Positions 41,324-51,750 are shown, counted from the stretch's first letter. The stretch is 64,000 nt of DNA from GWF2-33-9 sp964500435 (GCA_964500435.1 CAZCNL010000004.1:1-64000), one strand, 5' to 3'. Numbers and translations are program-made. The notes: generated by a model not told the origin, from the letters alone.

Positions 41324-42466
41324 ATGGATACAGTCTCACAAACAAATCGTGTCCCTTCATTAGATTTGGCTAGAATATTGGCAATGTTAATGATGATATC
41401 GGGACACACTTTCTTTTCATTGGTTGACCCAAAATTAGTTAATGCGAGTGCTTTTCCATGGTCATGGTGGGAATTTTTACGTGGAGTAACTGCTCCAGTT
41501 TTTCTCACAGTTTCTGGTATTGTTCAAGTTTTTGCAAATAAACGTGATGACAATGGAAACTTAAAACCTGCAACTATTAAAAAAAGATACAGAATGGCTT
41601 TATTGCTAATTGCAATTGGTTATCTTTTAATGTTTCCCGCTGATAAAATTTACGATATTCCATTCCTTGAACATAAATATTTAGAAGGCTTTTTTGCAAT
41701 TAATATTTTACAGCTTTTTGGATTTTCTCTGTTAATTGTGCTACTAACTTTTATCTTGACTAAATCCGATAAATCCTTATTCAAAGTATCTTTGTCAATA
41801 GCAATTTTATTAACCGTTGCAAGCCCATTTTCCCAATTAATTAATTGGTTCAATTTCTTGCCCTATCCACTTGCGTCTTATTTCGATTATAGAAATGGTT
41901 CTTTCTTTGGTGTTTTTCCTTTCACTGCTTATTTGTTTTACGGAATTGCATTTGGAACTCAATTAAAACAAATTTCAGCAGAAAATCGCATATCATTTAT
42001 TATCAAAAAAGGATTTCAATTCGCTCCAATTTTTCTCGCAATCGGTTTTATTTTACTTAGTTTCGAAACAGAACCTTTAATTAAAAATATAATTCCGTAT
42101 AAAGTAAGTACTGGTTTCTTTTTCTTTAGATTTAGCATCGTCGCTTTAGTTCTCTCAATCACCGGACTTATTGCTCAAAAAGCGAAGTTTCTGCACAACC
42201 AATTCACTTTTTTTGGGCAAAAAGCTTTATACGTTTATGTTGTACATATTGCGGTTTTATATGGTACTGCGGTAACACCTGGACTTAATACATTTTTCAG
42301 TGAACAAGCATCGATTGCATTTGCTTTCGCAAATATACCAGTCGTTTTATTAAGCACTTTACTTTTAACATACTTATTGGATAAATTAATCAAATCAAGT
42401 AGACGATTCGCTCTTGTTTACAAATATTCAATTACTGCATATTTAGTTTATTTGCTTTTTATTTAA
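41324..42466 (+). CDS. HGSNAT/DUF1624-like multi-pass membrane protein
   Basis: 380 residues with about ten to eleven membrane segments. The N terminus RVPSLDLARILAMLMMISGH, a few residues before TAPVFLTVSGIV, matches the R..slD..Rg..m..M...H pattern of the heparan-alpha-glucosaminide N-acetyltransferase-like (DUF1624, DUF418-related) family. These proteins move acyl groups across the membrane; the substrate here is unknown. The DUF3098 and era genes follow on the same strand within 40 bases and may share a transcript. Confidence 0.78.
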   Translation: MDTVSQTNRVPSLDLARILAMLMMISGHTFFSLVDPKLVNASAFPWSWWEFLRGVTAPVFLTVSGIVQVFANKRDDNGNLKPATIKKRYRMALLLIAIGYLLMFPADKIYDIPFLEHKYLEGFFAINILQLFGFSLLIVLLTFILTKSDKSLFKVSLSIAILLTVASPFSQLINWFNFLPYPLASYFDYRNGSFFGVFPFTAYLFYGIAFGTQLKQISAENRISFIIKKGFQFAPIFLAIGFILLSFETEPLIKNIIPYKVSTGFFFFRFSIVALVLSITGLIAQKAKFLHNQFTFFGQKALYVYVVHIAVLYGTAVTPGLNTFFSEQASIAFAFANIPVVLLSTLLLTYLLDKLIKSSRRFALVYKYSITAYLVYLLFI

Positions 42467-42499
42467 TAATTTTGCAAAATAGAATTTAATATAAAAATT

Positions 42500-42796
42500 A
42501 TGGCAACAAAAAAAACAATACAAAAGAAAAGGACAATTTCACCAACAACAAAAGTTAGTTGGAGCTTTCCTTTACAAAAGCAAAATTTTATAATCATCGG
42601 AATTGGTTTAGCAGTAATTCTTATAGGATATTTGTTAATGCTCTTAGGAGTAACTGACCAACCAGCACTTCCCGATGGAAAATGGAATAATTTCTTTTCA
42701 GTTTCACTTGCACCAATTGTATTGGTAATCGGGTATTGCGTTATTATACCTTATGGAATTATGAAATCATTTAAACCAAAATCTGAGAATGATTAA
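42500..42796 (+). CDS. DUF3098 small membrane protein
   Basis: 98 residues: a basic Thr/Lys-rich N terminus, then two membrane helices, with the DUF3098 pattern IGLAVILIGYLLMLLG in the first and VSLAPIVLVIGYCVIIPYGI in the second. Function unknown; the family is largely restricted to Bacteroidota and relatives and is often near division or era-like genes. Its last eight bases overlap the start of era. Confidence 0.85.
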   Translation: MATKKTIQKKRTISPTTKVSWSFPLQKQNFIIIGIGLAVILIGYLLMLLGVTDQPALPDGKWNNFFSVSLAPIVLVIGYCVIIPYGIMKSFKPKSEND

Positions 42797-43679
42797 AAAA
42801 TCAGGTTTTGTTTCTATTATTGGAAGACCTAACGCAGGTAAATCTACATTATTGAATACCTTGTTAGGAACTAAGCTTTCTATTGTTACACCTAAACCTC
42901 AAACTACTCGTAAAGAAATAGTTGGAATTTTAACTGAAGATAATTATCAAATAATATTTTTAGATACACCAGGCTTATTGAAACCAAGATACAAACTTCA
43001 AGAAGCAATGATGGAATATATCCCCCATTCATTGCAATCAGCTGATATTTTATTATTTGTCTTTGAAATTGATAATTTTAAATCACCTAATCCTTTACAC
43101 TCATCGATTTTAAATTTAATAGAATCATCGGAACTTCCAAAAATTGCAGTACTAAATAAAATTGATTTGTGCAAAACTAAAAATGAAATTATTCCCTATT
43201 TGCAAACTATTTCAAATCTTGCAAAATTCGATGATATCATCCCAATTTCTGCATTGAATAAAGAAAATTTGCAACCTTTACTTGACTCAATTTTGAAATA
43301 TTTGCCAAATAATGAATTTTATTATGATGAAGAAAGTTTGAGTACTTTAAACAATAAATTTTTTGTTTCTGAAATTATTAGAGAAAAAGTATTCCTTTTA
43401 ACCGAAGAGGAAATACCTTATTCAACTGAAATTCAAGTTATCGAATTTTCAGAACGGGATAAAGGCAAATGGTATATTTCCGCTGAAATTATCGTCGGTA
43501 AAAAGTCTCAAAAACAAATTATTATTGGAAAAAATGGCAATTTAATCAAAGAAATTGGGCAAGAAGCACGATTTGAAATAGAAAAGCTCCTCGAACATCC
43601 TGTATTCTTAGAGCTTTTTGTGAAAGTCAGAAATGATTGGCGAAATAATCCTACCTATTTAAAATCCTTTGGATATTAA
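42789..43679 (+). CDS. era: GTPase Era
   Basis: 296 residues. The G domain begins with GRPNAGKSTLLN (about 11-22), followed by DTPG and NKID motifs, and the C-terminal KH domain contains IIIGKNGNLIKEIGQEARFEIE. Era binds 16S rRNA and helps 30S maturation. The start codon ATGATTAA overlaps the stop of the DUF3098 gene, so translation is coupled. The gene ends one base before the 3' end of the converging dipeptidase gene. Confidence 0.95.
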   Translation: MIKKSGFVSIIGRPNAGKSTLLNTLLGTKLSIVTPKPQTTRKEIVGILTEDNYQIIFLDTPGLLKPRYKLQEAMMEYIPHSLQSADILLFVFEIDNFKSPNPLHSSILNLIESSELPKIAVLNKIDLCKTKNEIIPYLQTISNLAKFDDIIPISALNKENLQPLLDSILKYLPNNEFYYDEESLSTLNNKFFVSEIIREKVFLLTEEEIPYSTEIQVIEFSERDKGKWYISAEIIVGKKSQKQIIIGKNGNLIKEIGQEARFEIEKLLEHPVFLELFVKVRNDWRNNPTYLKSFGY

Positions 43680-43680
43680 T

Positions 43681-45339
43681 TTATTTTTTCTTTGATTTTG
43701 GTGCTTTTCGCCACTTTAAATCATAATAACCTGGTTTATCTTTAATTGCTTGATTAAAGAATTCATCACCATAGCCAACACCTTTTGGATGTCGTCCGTG
43801 TTCAATAGTTACATCGTTGATGTAACCATCATTGTATTTTACAACCAGTCTTTTCCATAAATTTAGCCATTCATCAACAACGATTTGTGATTGCGAGCAG
43901 GAATAATCAGTTAAATATTCAATTGCAAGTAATTTATTTTCTTTGTATAATTCTTTTGCTGTATTTTCTATTGCTGGTTGAAATTCGAAGAATTTATTTT
44001 CCAATCTTGATTGAACTTCTTGAATATCTTTAATAATATAACTATACTTTGTGTAAGCAAGATTAGCAACCAAATTAAATACCCAAAAACCTTTAGTTAA
44101 ATCTAATTCAGCAATGCTACCGCCAACAAATGGCTTCGGTGGTTGAGTAATTGAACAATAAAGCGGAATGTATAGGTTCGAATATGTATCGTCAACGCCA
44201 TACCATAAAATCCCACCAATTTCACGTGGTAAAAATGAACGTAATTGTGAAACAAAAGCAAAAGCTGTTTGTTGTGTCGAAATTGGTCTTTCCCAAGCAT
44301 ATTGATTTACTGTATCAGTTGATAATTTCCAAGTCAAACCTTTCCAACGATAAGGATTACCGAATGGACCTGCTGCAAAACCTTTTGTCATATCAAACTC
44401 TGTCCCTTCGAAATGGTCTCTCATTAATGAAATGACGTCTTGAACCGAAAGTAAATGGTCGGGCTTGATATAAAGTGGGTATGGTTCTGCTCCTTCCACT
44501 GCACGCCAATAATCTGTGGATAAATTTAACGTTGGTGCGGCTCTTCGGAATAAACTCCAAACTCGTCCTTCACAAAAAAGTAATGCACCAGGATTAGCCG
44601 GTGAGTATGCCTTTTGAAAACTAAATTTACCATCTTTTTTCTCATCATAATATTTCATCTTTATCGCAAAAGAAACAACATCAGGCGAAGCCATAACATT
44701 TTCTGTATCATTTACATCAAAATTCTGTATGCGAGATTGATTTGCATGTGCGGAAATATATCCATCTGGAATTCTCACGGCAGCCCATACGGCACCTTTT
44801 TCACTTGGACCTTTTGAAATCATCTCCAAAATCCAAACTTCATTAGGGTCAGCAACAGAAAACGATTCACCTTCACTATAATAACCATATTCATTTACCA
44901 ACTCACCCATTATTTTTATAGCTTCTCGAGCGGTTTTGGCTCTTTGTAAAGCAATATAAATTAACGATCCATAATCAATTATTGCGGTTGTGTCTCGAAG
45001 TTCCTCTCGACCGCCAAATGTTGTTTCTCCAATACTTACTTGGTATTCATTAATATTGCCGATTACTTGGTAAGTATGTCGAACTTGTTTAATTTTACCT
45101 AAATATTTGCCACTATCCCAATCATATACATCTAACATTGCTCCTTCGGGATAATCTTGTGCTTTCATATAATATAATGGTTCCATAAAACCTCCGGCAT
45201 CGGCATTATAACTTATCATCGTGGAACCATCTTTTGAGGCACCTTTTGTAACTAACAAATTAGTGCATGCAAAAATTGAAACTGTATTTAAAATAAAGAA
45301 AATTATAACTAATTTTATGATATTTTGTTTTTGTTTCAT
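43681..45339 (-). CDS. Secreted C69-family dipeptidase
   Basis: 552 residues. A signal peptide ends immediately before Cys25 (IFACTNLLVTKGASKDGSTM), which by analogy with the C69/PepD N-terminal-nucleophile family becomes the catalytic N-terminal cysteine after processing. SIGETTFGGREEL, ALQRAKTAREAIKIMGEL and FSVADPNEVWILEM are further family blocks. It should cleave dipeptides or short peptides in the periplasm or outside. It follows the T9SS subtilisin gene by nine bases on the same strand, suggesting a joint role in protein breakdown. Confidence 0.9.
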   Translation of the reverse strand: MKQKQNIIKLVIIFFILNTVSIFACTNLLVTKGASKDGSTMISYNADAGGFMEPLYYMKAQDYPEGAMLDVYDWDSGKYLGKIKQVRHTYQVIGNINEYQVSIGETTFGGREELRDTTAIIDYGSLIYIALQRAKTAREAIKIMGELVNEYGYYSEGESFSVADPNEVWILEMISKGPSEKGAVWAAVRIPDGYISAHANQSRIQNFDVNDTENVMASPDVVSFAIKMKYYDEKKDGKFSFQKAYSPANPGALLFCEGRVWSLFRRAAPTLNLSTDYWRAVEGAEPYPLYIKPDHLLSVQDVISLMRDHFEGTEFDMTKGFAAGPFGNPYRWKGLTWKLSTDTVNQYAWERPISTQQTAFAFVSQLRSFLPREIGGILWYGVDDTYSNLYIPLYCSITQPPKPFVGGSIAELDLTKGFWVFNLVANLAYTKYSYIIKDIQEVQSRLENKFFEFQPAIENTAKELYKENKLLAIEYLTDYSCSQSQIVVDEWLNLWKRLVVKYNDGYINDVTIEHGRHPKGVGYGDEFFNQAIKDKPGYYDLKWRKAPKSKKK

Positions 45340-45348
45340 TTTATCTCT

Positions 45349-48300
45349 CTATTTATTAATAATAATTTGTTTCATTAATATTTCATTTCCATTTTGAATT
45401 GTAACATAATAAAATCCACTATTCAAATTATTCAAATTCAAATTAATTTCATTTGTTCCAAGCTTTGTTTCATATTTGCTTGAATGAACTATTTGATTTA
45501 AATAATTATAAACTTTGATTTCAGTCTTTAAATTTGATTTTGCATCAAACTTAACCAAAATATTTCCAATTGAAGGATTTGGTGTAATTAAAAGCTGGGT
45601 ATCAGATACTTCATCAAATACAGATGTGCTCGGGTCACCAATTCCTGTTACTTTGAATTCGATATTTGCGGGATTACCATCTGTAATAAGTTTCAATGTT
45701 GCTGATTTAGTTCCAGTCGTAAGTGGTGCAAAACCTAATCTGAAATTAATTGTTGTTCCAACATCAATCGCAGTCGGGAGGTCACTTTTAACTAAAAATT
45801 CAGATTCCTGAGTTCCTTCGTCAGGAACAACTACGTAACTTAAAACACTTGTAGTATAATTTCCCGTATTTTTTAATTTCAAGAATTTTGTTTTAGATTT
45901 ATTTACTTCAATATTTCCAAAATCAATAAGTGGATTATCAACCAAAGATATTTGTTTCACTATCGAAGCTGGTTCGTATTTAAATTCTAAATAACATAAT
46001 GCTGAACCTAATTCCCACAAATGAACTTTACCTGGTAAAAGATTGTATGTCCCAATTAAATAATTATCATATTGTTTGCTTAAAACAGGAGACCACGAAT
46101 TGCCGTTATCTTCCGAAACTTTAACTTCACCATCGTAAAACAACAAGTATTGTTTATTAGTTGCAGTTGGTGAAAAGGCATAAATTGGCAATAAACCTTG
46201 ATTTGTGAAATTAATTGTTGGATGAATTTTCCAAGACTGTGCACCGTCTGAAGTCATTGCAACATATCGACCCGAAGTAGCTCGTAAATCATCCGAAAAT
46301 ATGACAAATCCATTATTTGGACTACTAAACGAAAGGTCAACAACTGGTTTACCTAATGTTATTGTTGTTACCATCCAACTTTTACCACGGTCATTTGAAG
46401 TAAATACTCTGCCCATTGTAGTTCCGAACCAAATATTATCACCATCGAACTGCCCAGAACCAACAAGTCCATCTTCACCATTTAAAGCGGGGGGCAAAGT
46501 AGTTAAAAGGTTCCAAGTAGCTCCGCCATCAGTTGTAGTTGCCGCTCCCCAAACCGTTCCTTTAGGGTCGCCAAGCATAATTCCATTTTGGCTATCATAA
46601 AAATGAATAAAATTAATAAAGTTTGTAATCGAGCTTGTATTTATTGATTTCCAAGTATTTGCTCCATCAGTAGTATGTAAAATCTCCGATGTCCCAACTC
46701 CATCGTCAGTACCTGTCCCAACAAATGCATTTAACTGGTCAAATACATAAAGTGCGTAACAAGGATTATTTGACATATAATTTAATTGAAATTGCGTACC
46801 ATTGACTTTTCCATAAATTCCTTTATTTTGCAATCTGTCGTTTCCTATTACCCAACCACGGTCATCATCAATCATCTTTATCGCATTTATTTGAACTACA
46901 CTTGGATTAGAAGCATTAGATATTTTAGTTATAAATACATTGTCAGATTGCAATTTAATTGGTAATGATATTAACTCATAATTTATATAATCACTCGATA
47001 CAACTTTTGCAAGCAACCTTGTATAACCAGAAAACCAAGGACAATCTTTAGTTAATGATAAGTTGAACTCAAGCGATTTTACTTCATCACTTGCTATTGA
47101 ATTTATAGAAAATGTATTTTGTTCTAAAACAACCCAACTATCAAGTGGCGTTAACGTAACTTGAACATTACTTGCAGGCGACAAGTAATTTTTAAATGAA
47201 ACTTTTAACTGATTTGTTTGATAATCTGAAATTTCGCTTTTTCCATTTATTAAAACTTCGTTGAGAGCAATTCCTGGAATTTGTTTATTAACATCACCGT
47301 TATTATACTCAAATGCTTTCAACGGGTCTGCAGAACCAAAATAATATGGCTGTTGTGCGGTGTTGATATTATTCGCTGCGGTTCCTCTTATATGCAACAT
47401 TAATTGCTGTGGAGTCCAAGTTGGATGCAAAGATTTTAAATTGCCCACTAATCCGGCAATAATTGGAGACGCCATTGACGTTCCACTTTCATAGCCATAA
47501 GTATTATTTGGAGTAGTTGAATAAATATTTTCTCCATAAGTCCAAATATCAACAGATATTCCATAATCTGAAAAAGAAGAAGCTTGATTTGAAGCGGCTA
47601 TGGAACCAACACTAAAAGTTGATTTAAAAGCAGCGGGATAATCGTTATTTGCATCAAGAGAGGCTGAATTATTGCCAGCCGCAACAACTATTACTGCACC
47701 TTTGCTAACAGCCGTGTTTACTATATCTTCTTCAGCAGGTGAATAACCAGGACCACCCCAACTACAATTAATTACATCTGCACCTAATTTTGAAGCATAT
47801 AAAATTCCTTCATAGCCAGATAGTATGCCACCTAATTGATTATTATCTGCACTTACTTTTATTGGAATAATGCTGCAATTACCACCAATACTTGCTACAC
47901 CAATTGCATTGTTTAAAATTGCAGATGCACAACCAGCAACATGAGTTCCGTGATTATTGTTTGGGTCTGTTGGTTTTGTGTCATTGTCTGGTAATAAATT
48001 TGAAGAATATGATGATATGTTGCCAACAAAGTCCCATCCGTGCACATCGTCAACAAAACCATTTTTATCATCATCAATACCGTTGCCAGGAATTTCGTTT
48101 GGATTTGTCCAAATATTATCAGACAAATCCTCATGTTTCCAATCAATTGCTGAATCAACTATTGCGATTTTTATTGCTTTGCTACCTTTCGATTTTTCCC
48201 AAGCTTTTGGCATATTCATTCTATATAAATATGATTGCTGACTTGCAAGAAAACTCGGATCATTTGGTGTAAAATCATACTTTTCACGTATAAAAATTGG

Positions 48301-48756
48301 CGAAGCATATTCGACTTCGGGGTCTTGCATTATTTCTTCGCATACTACATACGGGTCGACAGGTAATTCATAATTGACTTTATATATCCTACTAATTCCA
48401 TACGCATCATCTTCATTATTACTTATAAATTTTTCAAATGGCACATCAAATTGCGATACAGAGAGAGTTTGTAATTCACTTTGCAAACGATAGTTTTTTA
48501 TGCTTTTTTTATCTTTTGATATTTCTGCTTTTGTCTTGAGCTTAACATAAATTGCATTTTGTAAATAATATTTTTGGGCAACTTTTTCAATCACTTTTGT
48601 TTGCGATAAAGTCATCCATTTACCATCAACATTTTTCCCTGGTCGTGTTACTAACAAACCATTATGGCTTGTAGTAATTGGAATATTAGGCTTCGATATT
48701 GCCGGGAAATTAGCAATTAACAAAGAAAGCGCAAGTATTATAATTTTATTTTTCAT
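45349..48756 (-). CDS. T9SS-exported subtilisin-like serine protease
   Basis: 1135 residues from the ATG at 48756, chosen for its AGG site and because a signal peptide follows directly. After a propeptide-like region (to about 180) comes the S8 protease domain with Asp in IAIVDSAIDWKHEDL (~199), His in NNHGTHVAGCASA (~270) and Ser in SGTSMASPIIAGL (~424). Then follow a CARDB-like segment, several BNR/photosynthesis-assembly-type repeats (TTDGANTWKS, SNDRGKSWMVT, SEDNGNSWSPV), an Ig-like ASPM domain (IDFGNIEVNKSK), and a C-terminal type A T9SS sorting domain (ITPNPSIGNILV ... MKQIIINK). It is exported by type IX secretion and anchored or released at the surface. Confidence 0.92.
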   Translation of the reverse strand: MKNKIIILALSLLIANFPAISKPNIPITTSHNGLLVTRPGKNVDGKWMTLSQTKVIEKVAQKYYLQNAIYVKLKTKAEISKDKKSIKNYRLQSELQTLSVSQFDVPFEKFISNNEDDAYGISRIYKVNYELPVDPYVVCEEIMQDPEVEYASPIFIREKYDFTPNDPSFLASQQSYLYRMNMPKAWEKSKGSKAIKIAIVDSAIDWKHEDLSDNIWTNPNEIPGNGIDDDKNGFVDDVHGWDFVGNISSYSSNLLPDNDTKPTDPNNNHGTHVAGCASAILNNAIGVASIGGNCSIIPIKVSADNNQLGGILSGYEGILYASKLGADVINCSWGGPGYSPAEEDIVNTAVSKGAVIVVAAGNNSASLDANNDYPAAFKSTFSVGSIAASNQASSFSDYGISVDIWTYGENIYSTTPNNTYGYESGTSMASPIIAGLVGNLKSLHPTWTPQQLMLHIRGTAANNINTAQQPYYFGSADPLKAFEYNNGDVNKQIPGIALNEVLINGKSEISDYQTNQLKVSFKNYLSPASNVQVTLTPLDSWVVLEQNTFSINSIASDEVKSLEFNLSLTKDCPWFSGYTRLLAKVVSSDYINYELISLPIKLQSDNVFITKISNASNPSVVQINAIKMIDDDRGWVIGNDRLQNKGIYGKVNGTQFQLNYMSNNPCYALYVFDQLNAFVGTGTDDGVGTSEILHTTDGANTWKSINTSSITNFINFIHFYDSQNGIMLGDPKGTVWGAATTTDGGATWNLLTTLPPALNGEDGLVGSGQFDGDNIWFGTTMGRVFTSNDRGKSWMVTTITLGKPVVDLSFSSPNNGFVIFSDDLRATSGRYVAMTSDGAQSWKIHPTINFTNQGLLPIYAFSPTATNKQYLLFYDGEVKVSEDNGNSWSPVLSKQYDNYLIGTYNLLPGKVHLWELGSALCYLEFKYEPASIVKQISLVDNPLIDFGNIEVNKSKTKFLKLKNTGNYTTSVLSYVVVPDEGTQESEFLVKSDLPTAIDVGTTINFRLGFAPLTTGTKSATLKLITDGNPANIEFKVTGIGDPSTSVFDEVSDTQLLITPNPSIGNILVKFDAKSNLKTEIKVYNYLNQIVHSSKYETKLGTNEINLNLNNLNSGFYYVTIQNGNEILMKQIIINK

Positions 48757-48884
48757 AATATACCTAAATTTAGAATTTTCCATTTTGAGAAACTTAAAAG
48801 TATGTAAATTACATATTTTTTCTCATTTACATAAAAAATTTTTATTGGCTTAATTATATTAATTTGTGAAAAAGGCACTAAAAT

Positions 48885-48915
48885 TTTGTATAATTCAATA
48901 TAATTGCTAATTTTG
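48885..48915 (+). promoter_or_regulatory. Bacteroidota-type promoter of the small protein/TonB receptor unit
   Basis: TTTG at 48885-48888, exactly 19 bases, TAATTTTG at 48908-48915. This is a full match to TTTG-N19-TAnnTTTG. The transcript would begin near 48922, only about ten bases before the ATG at 48932. Confidence 0.75.
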
Positions 48916-48931
48916 GATTTTATTTTATTGA

Positions 48932-49459
48932 ATGAAAAAACAAATAAACAGCATCACATCTTGTGTTTTAATTTTTGCTACATTCTTTAATGTAGTTGGT
49001 GTGATTTTATTATTACTATTTATCCGCAATTATAATTATATCAATATTCATAAAACTTTTGCAAAATCTCACAAATATATTTGTAAATTAGTATTTACGA
49101 AAAATGAATTTTACAACAACCCCAAAATAAAAAACATTAAAAAAGATGAATATTCTATTTATGGCAAGCTTTACGATATAAAATCAACAAATATTAAAGG
49201 TGATTCAATCATTCTCGAAGCATATCACGACGAAAAAGAAGAAAATTTCAACTTAACATTTGCAAACATATATAACAATAATACAAAAGCTAAACATAGA
49301 ATACAGAACATCAATTTCAAAGATTTATCACCCTACATCTTGATTGATATTTTAACAATCTTGATTATTGATAATAATATATCAAATACTTTTTATACCA
49401 ATATCTCAATCAAATCCATAATTTTAGATATTCAATCTCCTCCGCCCGAAATAGTCTAA
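48932..49459 (+). CDS. Small membrane protein upstream of a TonB receptor
   Basis: 175 residues. One strongly hydrophobic N-terminal helix (about 9-32), then a basic, Asn/Ile/Lys-rich region, ending in SPPPEIV. Short proteins ending in PPPE-like tails are often encoded right upstream of TonB-dependent receptors in Bacteroidota (the HYC_CC_PP group). The HKYICKLVF segment might be a relic of the HYC motif, but the paired cysteines are missing. The family link is therefore a guess. It lies 95 bases before the receptor and behind a perfect promoter. Confidence 0.5.
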   Translation: MKKQINSITSCVLIFATFFNVVGVILLLLFIRNYNYINIHKTFAKSHKYICKLVFTKNEFYNNPKIKNIKKDEYSIYGKLYDIKSTNIKGDSIILEAYHDEKEENFNLTFANIYNNNTKAKHRIQNINFKDLSPYILIDILTILIIDNNISNTFYTNISIKSIILDIQSPPPEIV

Positions 49460-49485
49460 GTTGAATATCATCCTCACTTTTATGT

Positions 49486-49500
49486 AATTGATTCTCATTA
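49486..49500 (+). promoter_or_regulatory. Weak Fur-box-like sequence before the TonB receptor
   Basis: AATTGATTCTCATTA resembles half of an iron-regulator (Fur) operator, whose complement contains the AATGAGAATCA typical of Fur sites. It is located about 55 bases before a FecA-like receptor. The second half-site is poor. Confidence 0.3.
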
Positions 49501-49554
49501 CTTATTTAATTATTCTATTACTAAATAAATTTTTTAACTAAAAGGAACACAAAA

Positions 49555-51699
49555 ATGAAAAGAATGTTAATAATATTATTAATAATATTGTTATATCAAA
49601 ATATAAGTTTTTCACAAGTAAAAACAAAAGAAACAAACAAAGATTCACTAACTTTCCAAGCGAAAGAAATTGTCATTACAGGATTAAGATATCCTGAAAA
49701 TAACATCGAAGTGCCATTGGCAATAAGCATACTTGAAAAAAAGGATTTAGAGTACTTTCCTGGGACAGGAATTGACGGTCCATTAAAATTAATTCCTGGT
49801 ATTTTAGCACAATCAAGAGCAGGCACAAATGACGTGAGAATTACTATACGTGGATTTGGTGCAAGAGGTGCTGGCGACCGTTCAAATGCTGGAACTTCTC
49901 GGGGCATCAAATATTTCTTGAATGGAATTCCTCAAACAGAACCCGACGGGCGTACATCTTTCGACTTCTTAGAAATTCCTACGGTTCAAAAAATTGAAGT
50001 AGTGCGATCGAATGCATCTGCTTTATGGGGCAATGCGGCTGGTGGAGTCATTAGTTTTTCAACAATACCTGATTATAAAGAGTCTCTGCTTAACTTTTCA
50101 ACTCAACTTGGTTCATATGGTTATAATAATTTTATGGTTTATGGCTCTTCGAAAATGCAATCAGGTTATATTAATTCCTCTCTTTCATATAATCATTTTG
50201 ATGGTTGGAGGCAGAATTCACAATCTGAACGCTATTTATTTAATTTAGGACTAACATCGAATTTGTCTCAAAATACTTCATTATTATTGTTTATGTCAGC
50301 AGTTTCCAACAAATTTAACATACCAGGTCCCCTAACACAAACTACTTTTGATAATAGTCCCGATTCTGCTAACGCTACTTATTTATCACGTAAAGAACGC
50401 CGATTTAATCGTGCTGTTCAAGTTGGAATGAACTTAGAGCATAATTTTGATGATAAAAACTCAGTTTCAGCTATGTTTTTCGTAAATCCGAAATTTTTAC
50501 AACGTTCCGAAAGAAATACTTTTCGTGATTTCACAAGATACCATTTAGGTGGAAATTTCAATTACAAAAATATATTTCAAATCACGGATAATATCAAAAA
50601 TACCTTTTTAGTTGGTGCTGACGAACAATACCAAGATGGTGCTATTTTGTTTTATTCACTTTTAAATGGTGAACGAGGAACAACATTAAAAGATAATAAG
50701 AGCGAAGGTGCAAATAATTATGGGATATTTGCACAAGATGAAATTAACTTCAGCAATAACTTCAGTGTTCTTTTAGGTGTTCGCTATGATAATGTTACTT
50801 ATTATAGCGAAAGCTTTATGACTTTCCAAAAAGAAAATAAAACATTTGATAGAGCAACTCCAAAATTAGGATTGACTTATCTTTTCGACGACTTCCATAG
50901 TGTATATTTTAATTTGGGCGGTGGCATTGAAGTTCCGGCTGGTAATGAAACTGACCCTTCACCGAATTTAGGTCAAGATACAATTTATTTAATCAATCCT
51001 TTGTTAGACCCAATTGTTTCCAGAACTTATGAGATTGGCAGCAAAAACTATGAAGTTTTTAGCTCTGATTTTATTAATGGAATTTCTTACGAAGCATCAC
51101 TCTTTTTAATTGATATTGAAAATGACATTATTCCATATCAAGGTGGAAAGTTTTATATGACAGCTGGTAAATCTCAAAGAATTGGTGCAGAAATTGGAAT
51201 TGGCTCTAAGCTTTTTAATTCACTTGATTTAAATGTCAACTTAACTTATATGAACAGTAAATATATCGATTATAAAGTTGATTCAGTCCATTACGACCCA
51301 AATAAAGCTGGCATTTACGCCGATTATTCGGACAATAAGATTGCTGGTATACCTGACTTAATTTACAATGTTACATTAAAATATGTGCCTCCATTTTTTG
51401 ATTATGCATTTTTACAACTGAATTTCGAAGGTGTTGGAAAATATTTCGCTGATGACGCAAATAAATTTGAAGTTCCTAGCTACAATATTATTAACTTACG
51501 CATTGGAACAACAAAACCAATAATGCTTGTACAAGGCTTAGGAGTTGATTTATTTTTCACTGCTAATAATGTTACTGATTCAAAATATGCGGCTTCGTCT
51601 TTTATTAATCCAGAAATTGATAAAACTTCGAAATTGCCGATTTACCTTGAGCCAGGATTACCGAGAAATTTTGTTGCTGGATTATCATTAAAATTTTAA
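49555..51699 (+). CDS. TonB-dependent outer-membrane receptor (FecA/siderophore type)
   Basis: 714 residues. Signal peptide, a short segment with a TonB-box-like KEIVITG, then the plug domain (PGILAQSRAGTNDVRITIRG, VEVVRSNASALWGNAAGG-like, here IEVVRSNASALWGNAAG), and a 22-strand barrel ending in FVAGLSLKF with the terminal Phe. The IRGFGARGAGDRSN and YFLNGIPQTEPDGRTSFDF blocks match FecA-like receptors for iron-siderophore or ferric citrate. No N-terminal carboxypeptidase-like domain is present, so it is not a SusC protein. The ligand cannot be decided. Confidence 0.88.
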   Translation: MKRMLIILLIILLYQNISFSQVKTKETNKDSLTFQAKEIVITGLRYPENNIEVPLAISILEKKDLEYFPGTGIDGPLKLIPGILAQSRAGTNDVRITIRGFGARGAGDRSNAGTSRGIKYFLNGIPQTEPDGRTSFDFLEIPTVQKIEVVRSNASALWGNAAGGVISFSTIPDYKESLLNFSTQLGSYGYNNFMVYGSSKMQSGYINSSLSYNHFDGWRQNSQSERYLFNLGLTSNLSQNTSLLLFMSAVSNKFNIPGPLTQTTFDNSPDSANATYLSRKERRFNRAVQVGMNLEHNFDDKNSVSAMFFVNPKFLQRSERNTFRDFTRYHLGGNFNYKNIFQITDNIKNTFLVGADEQYQDGAILFYSLLNGERGTTLKDNKSEGANNYGIFAQDEINFSNNFSVLLGVRYDNVTYYSESFMTFQKENKTFDRATPKLGLTYLFDDFHSVYFNLGGGIEVPAGNETDPSPNLGQDTIYLINPLLDPIVSRTYEIGSKNYEVFSSDFINGISYEASLFLIDIENDIIPYQGGKFYMTAGKSQRIGAEIGIGSKLFNSLDLNVNLTYMNSKYIDYKVDSVHYDPNKAGIYADYSDNKIAGIPDLIYNVTLKYVPPFFDYAFLQLNFEGVGKYFADDANKFEVPSYNIINLRIGTTKPIMLVQGLGVDLFFTANNVTDSKYAASSFINPEIDKTSKLPIYLEPGLPRNFVAGLSLKF

Positions 51700-51750
51700 A
51701 TTAGTTAATTATAAAACAATGATAAATTCAATTAACTAATTTAACCAAAA

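Noticed and set aside
47892..48272. 126-codon plus-strand frame rich in His, Gln and Leu
   Set aside because: It is opposite the catalytic domain of the subtilisin gene, whose three active-site blocks are intact.
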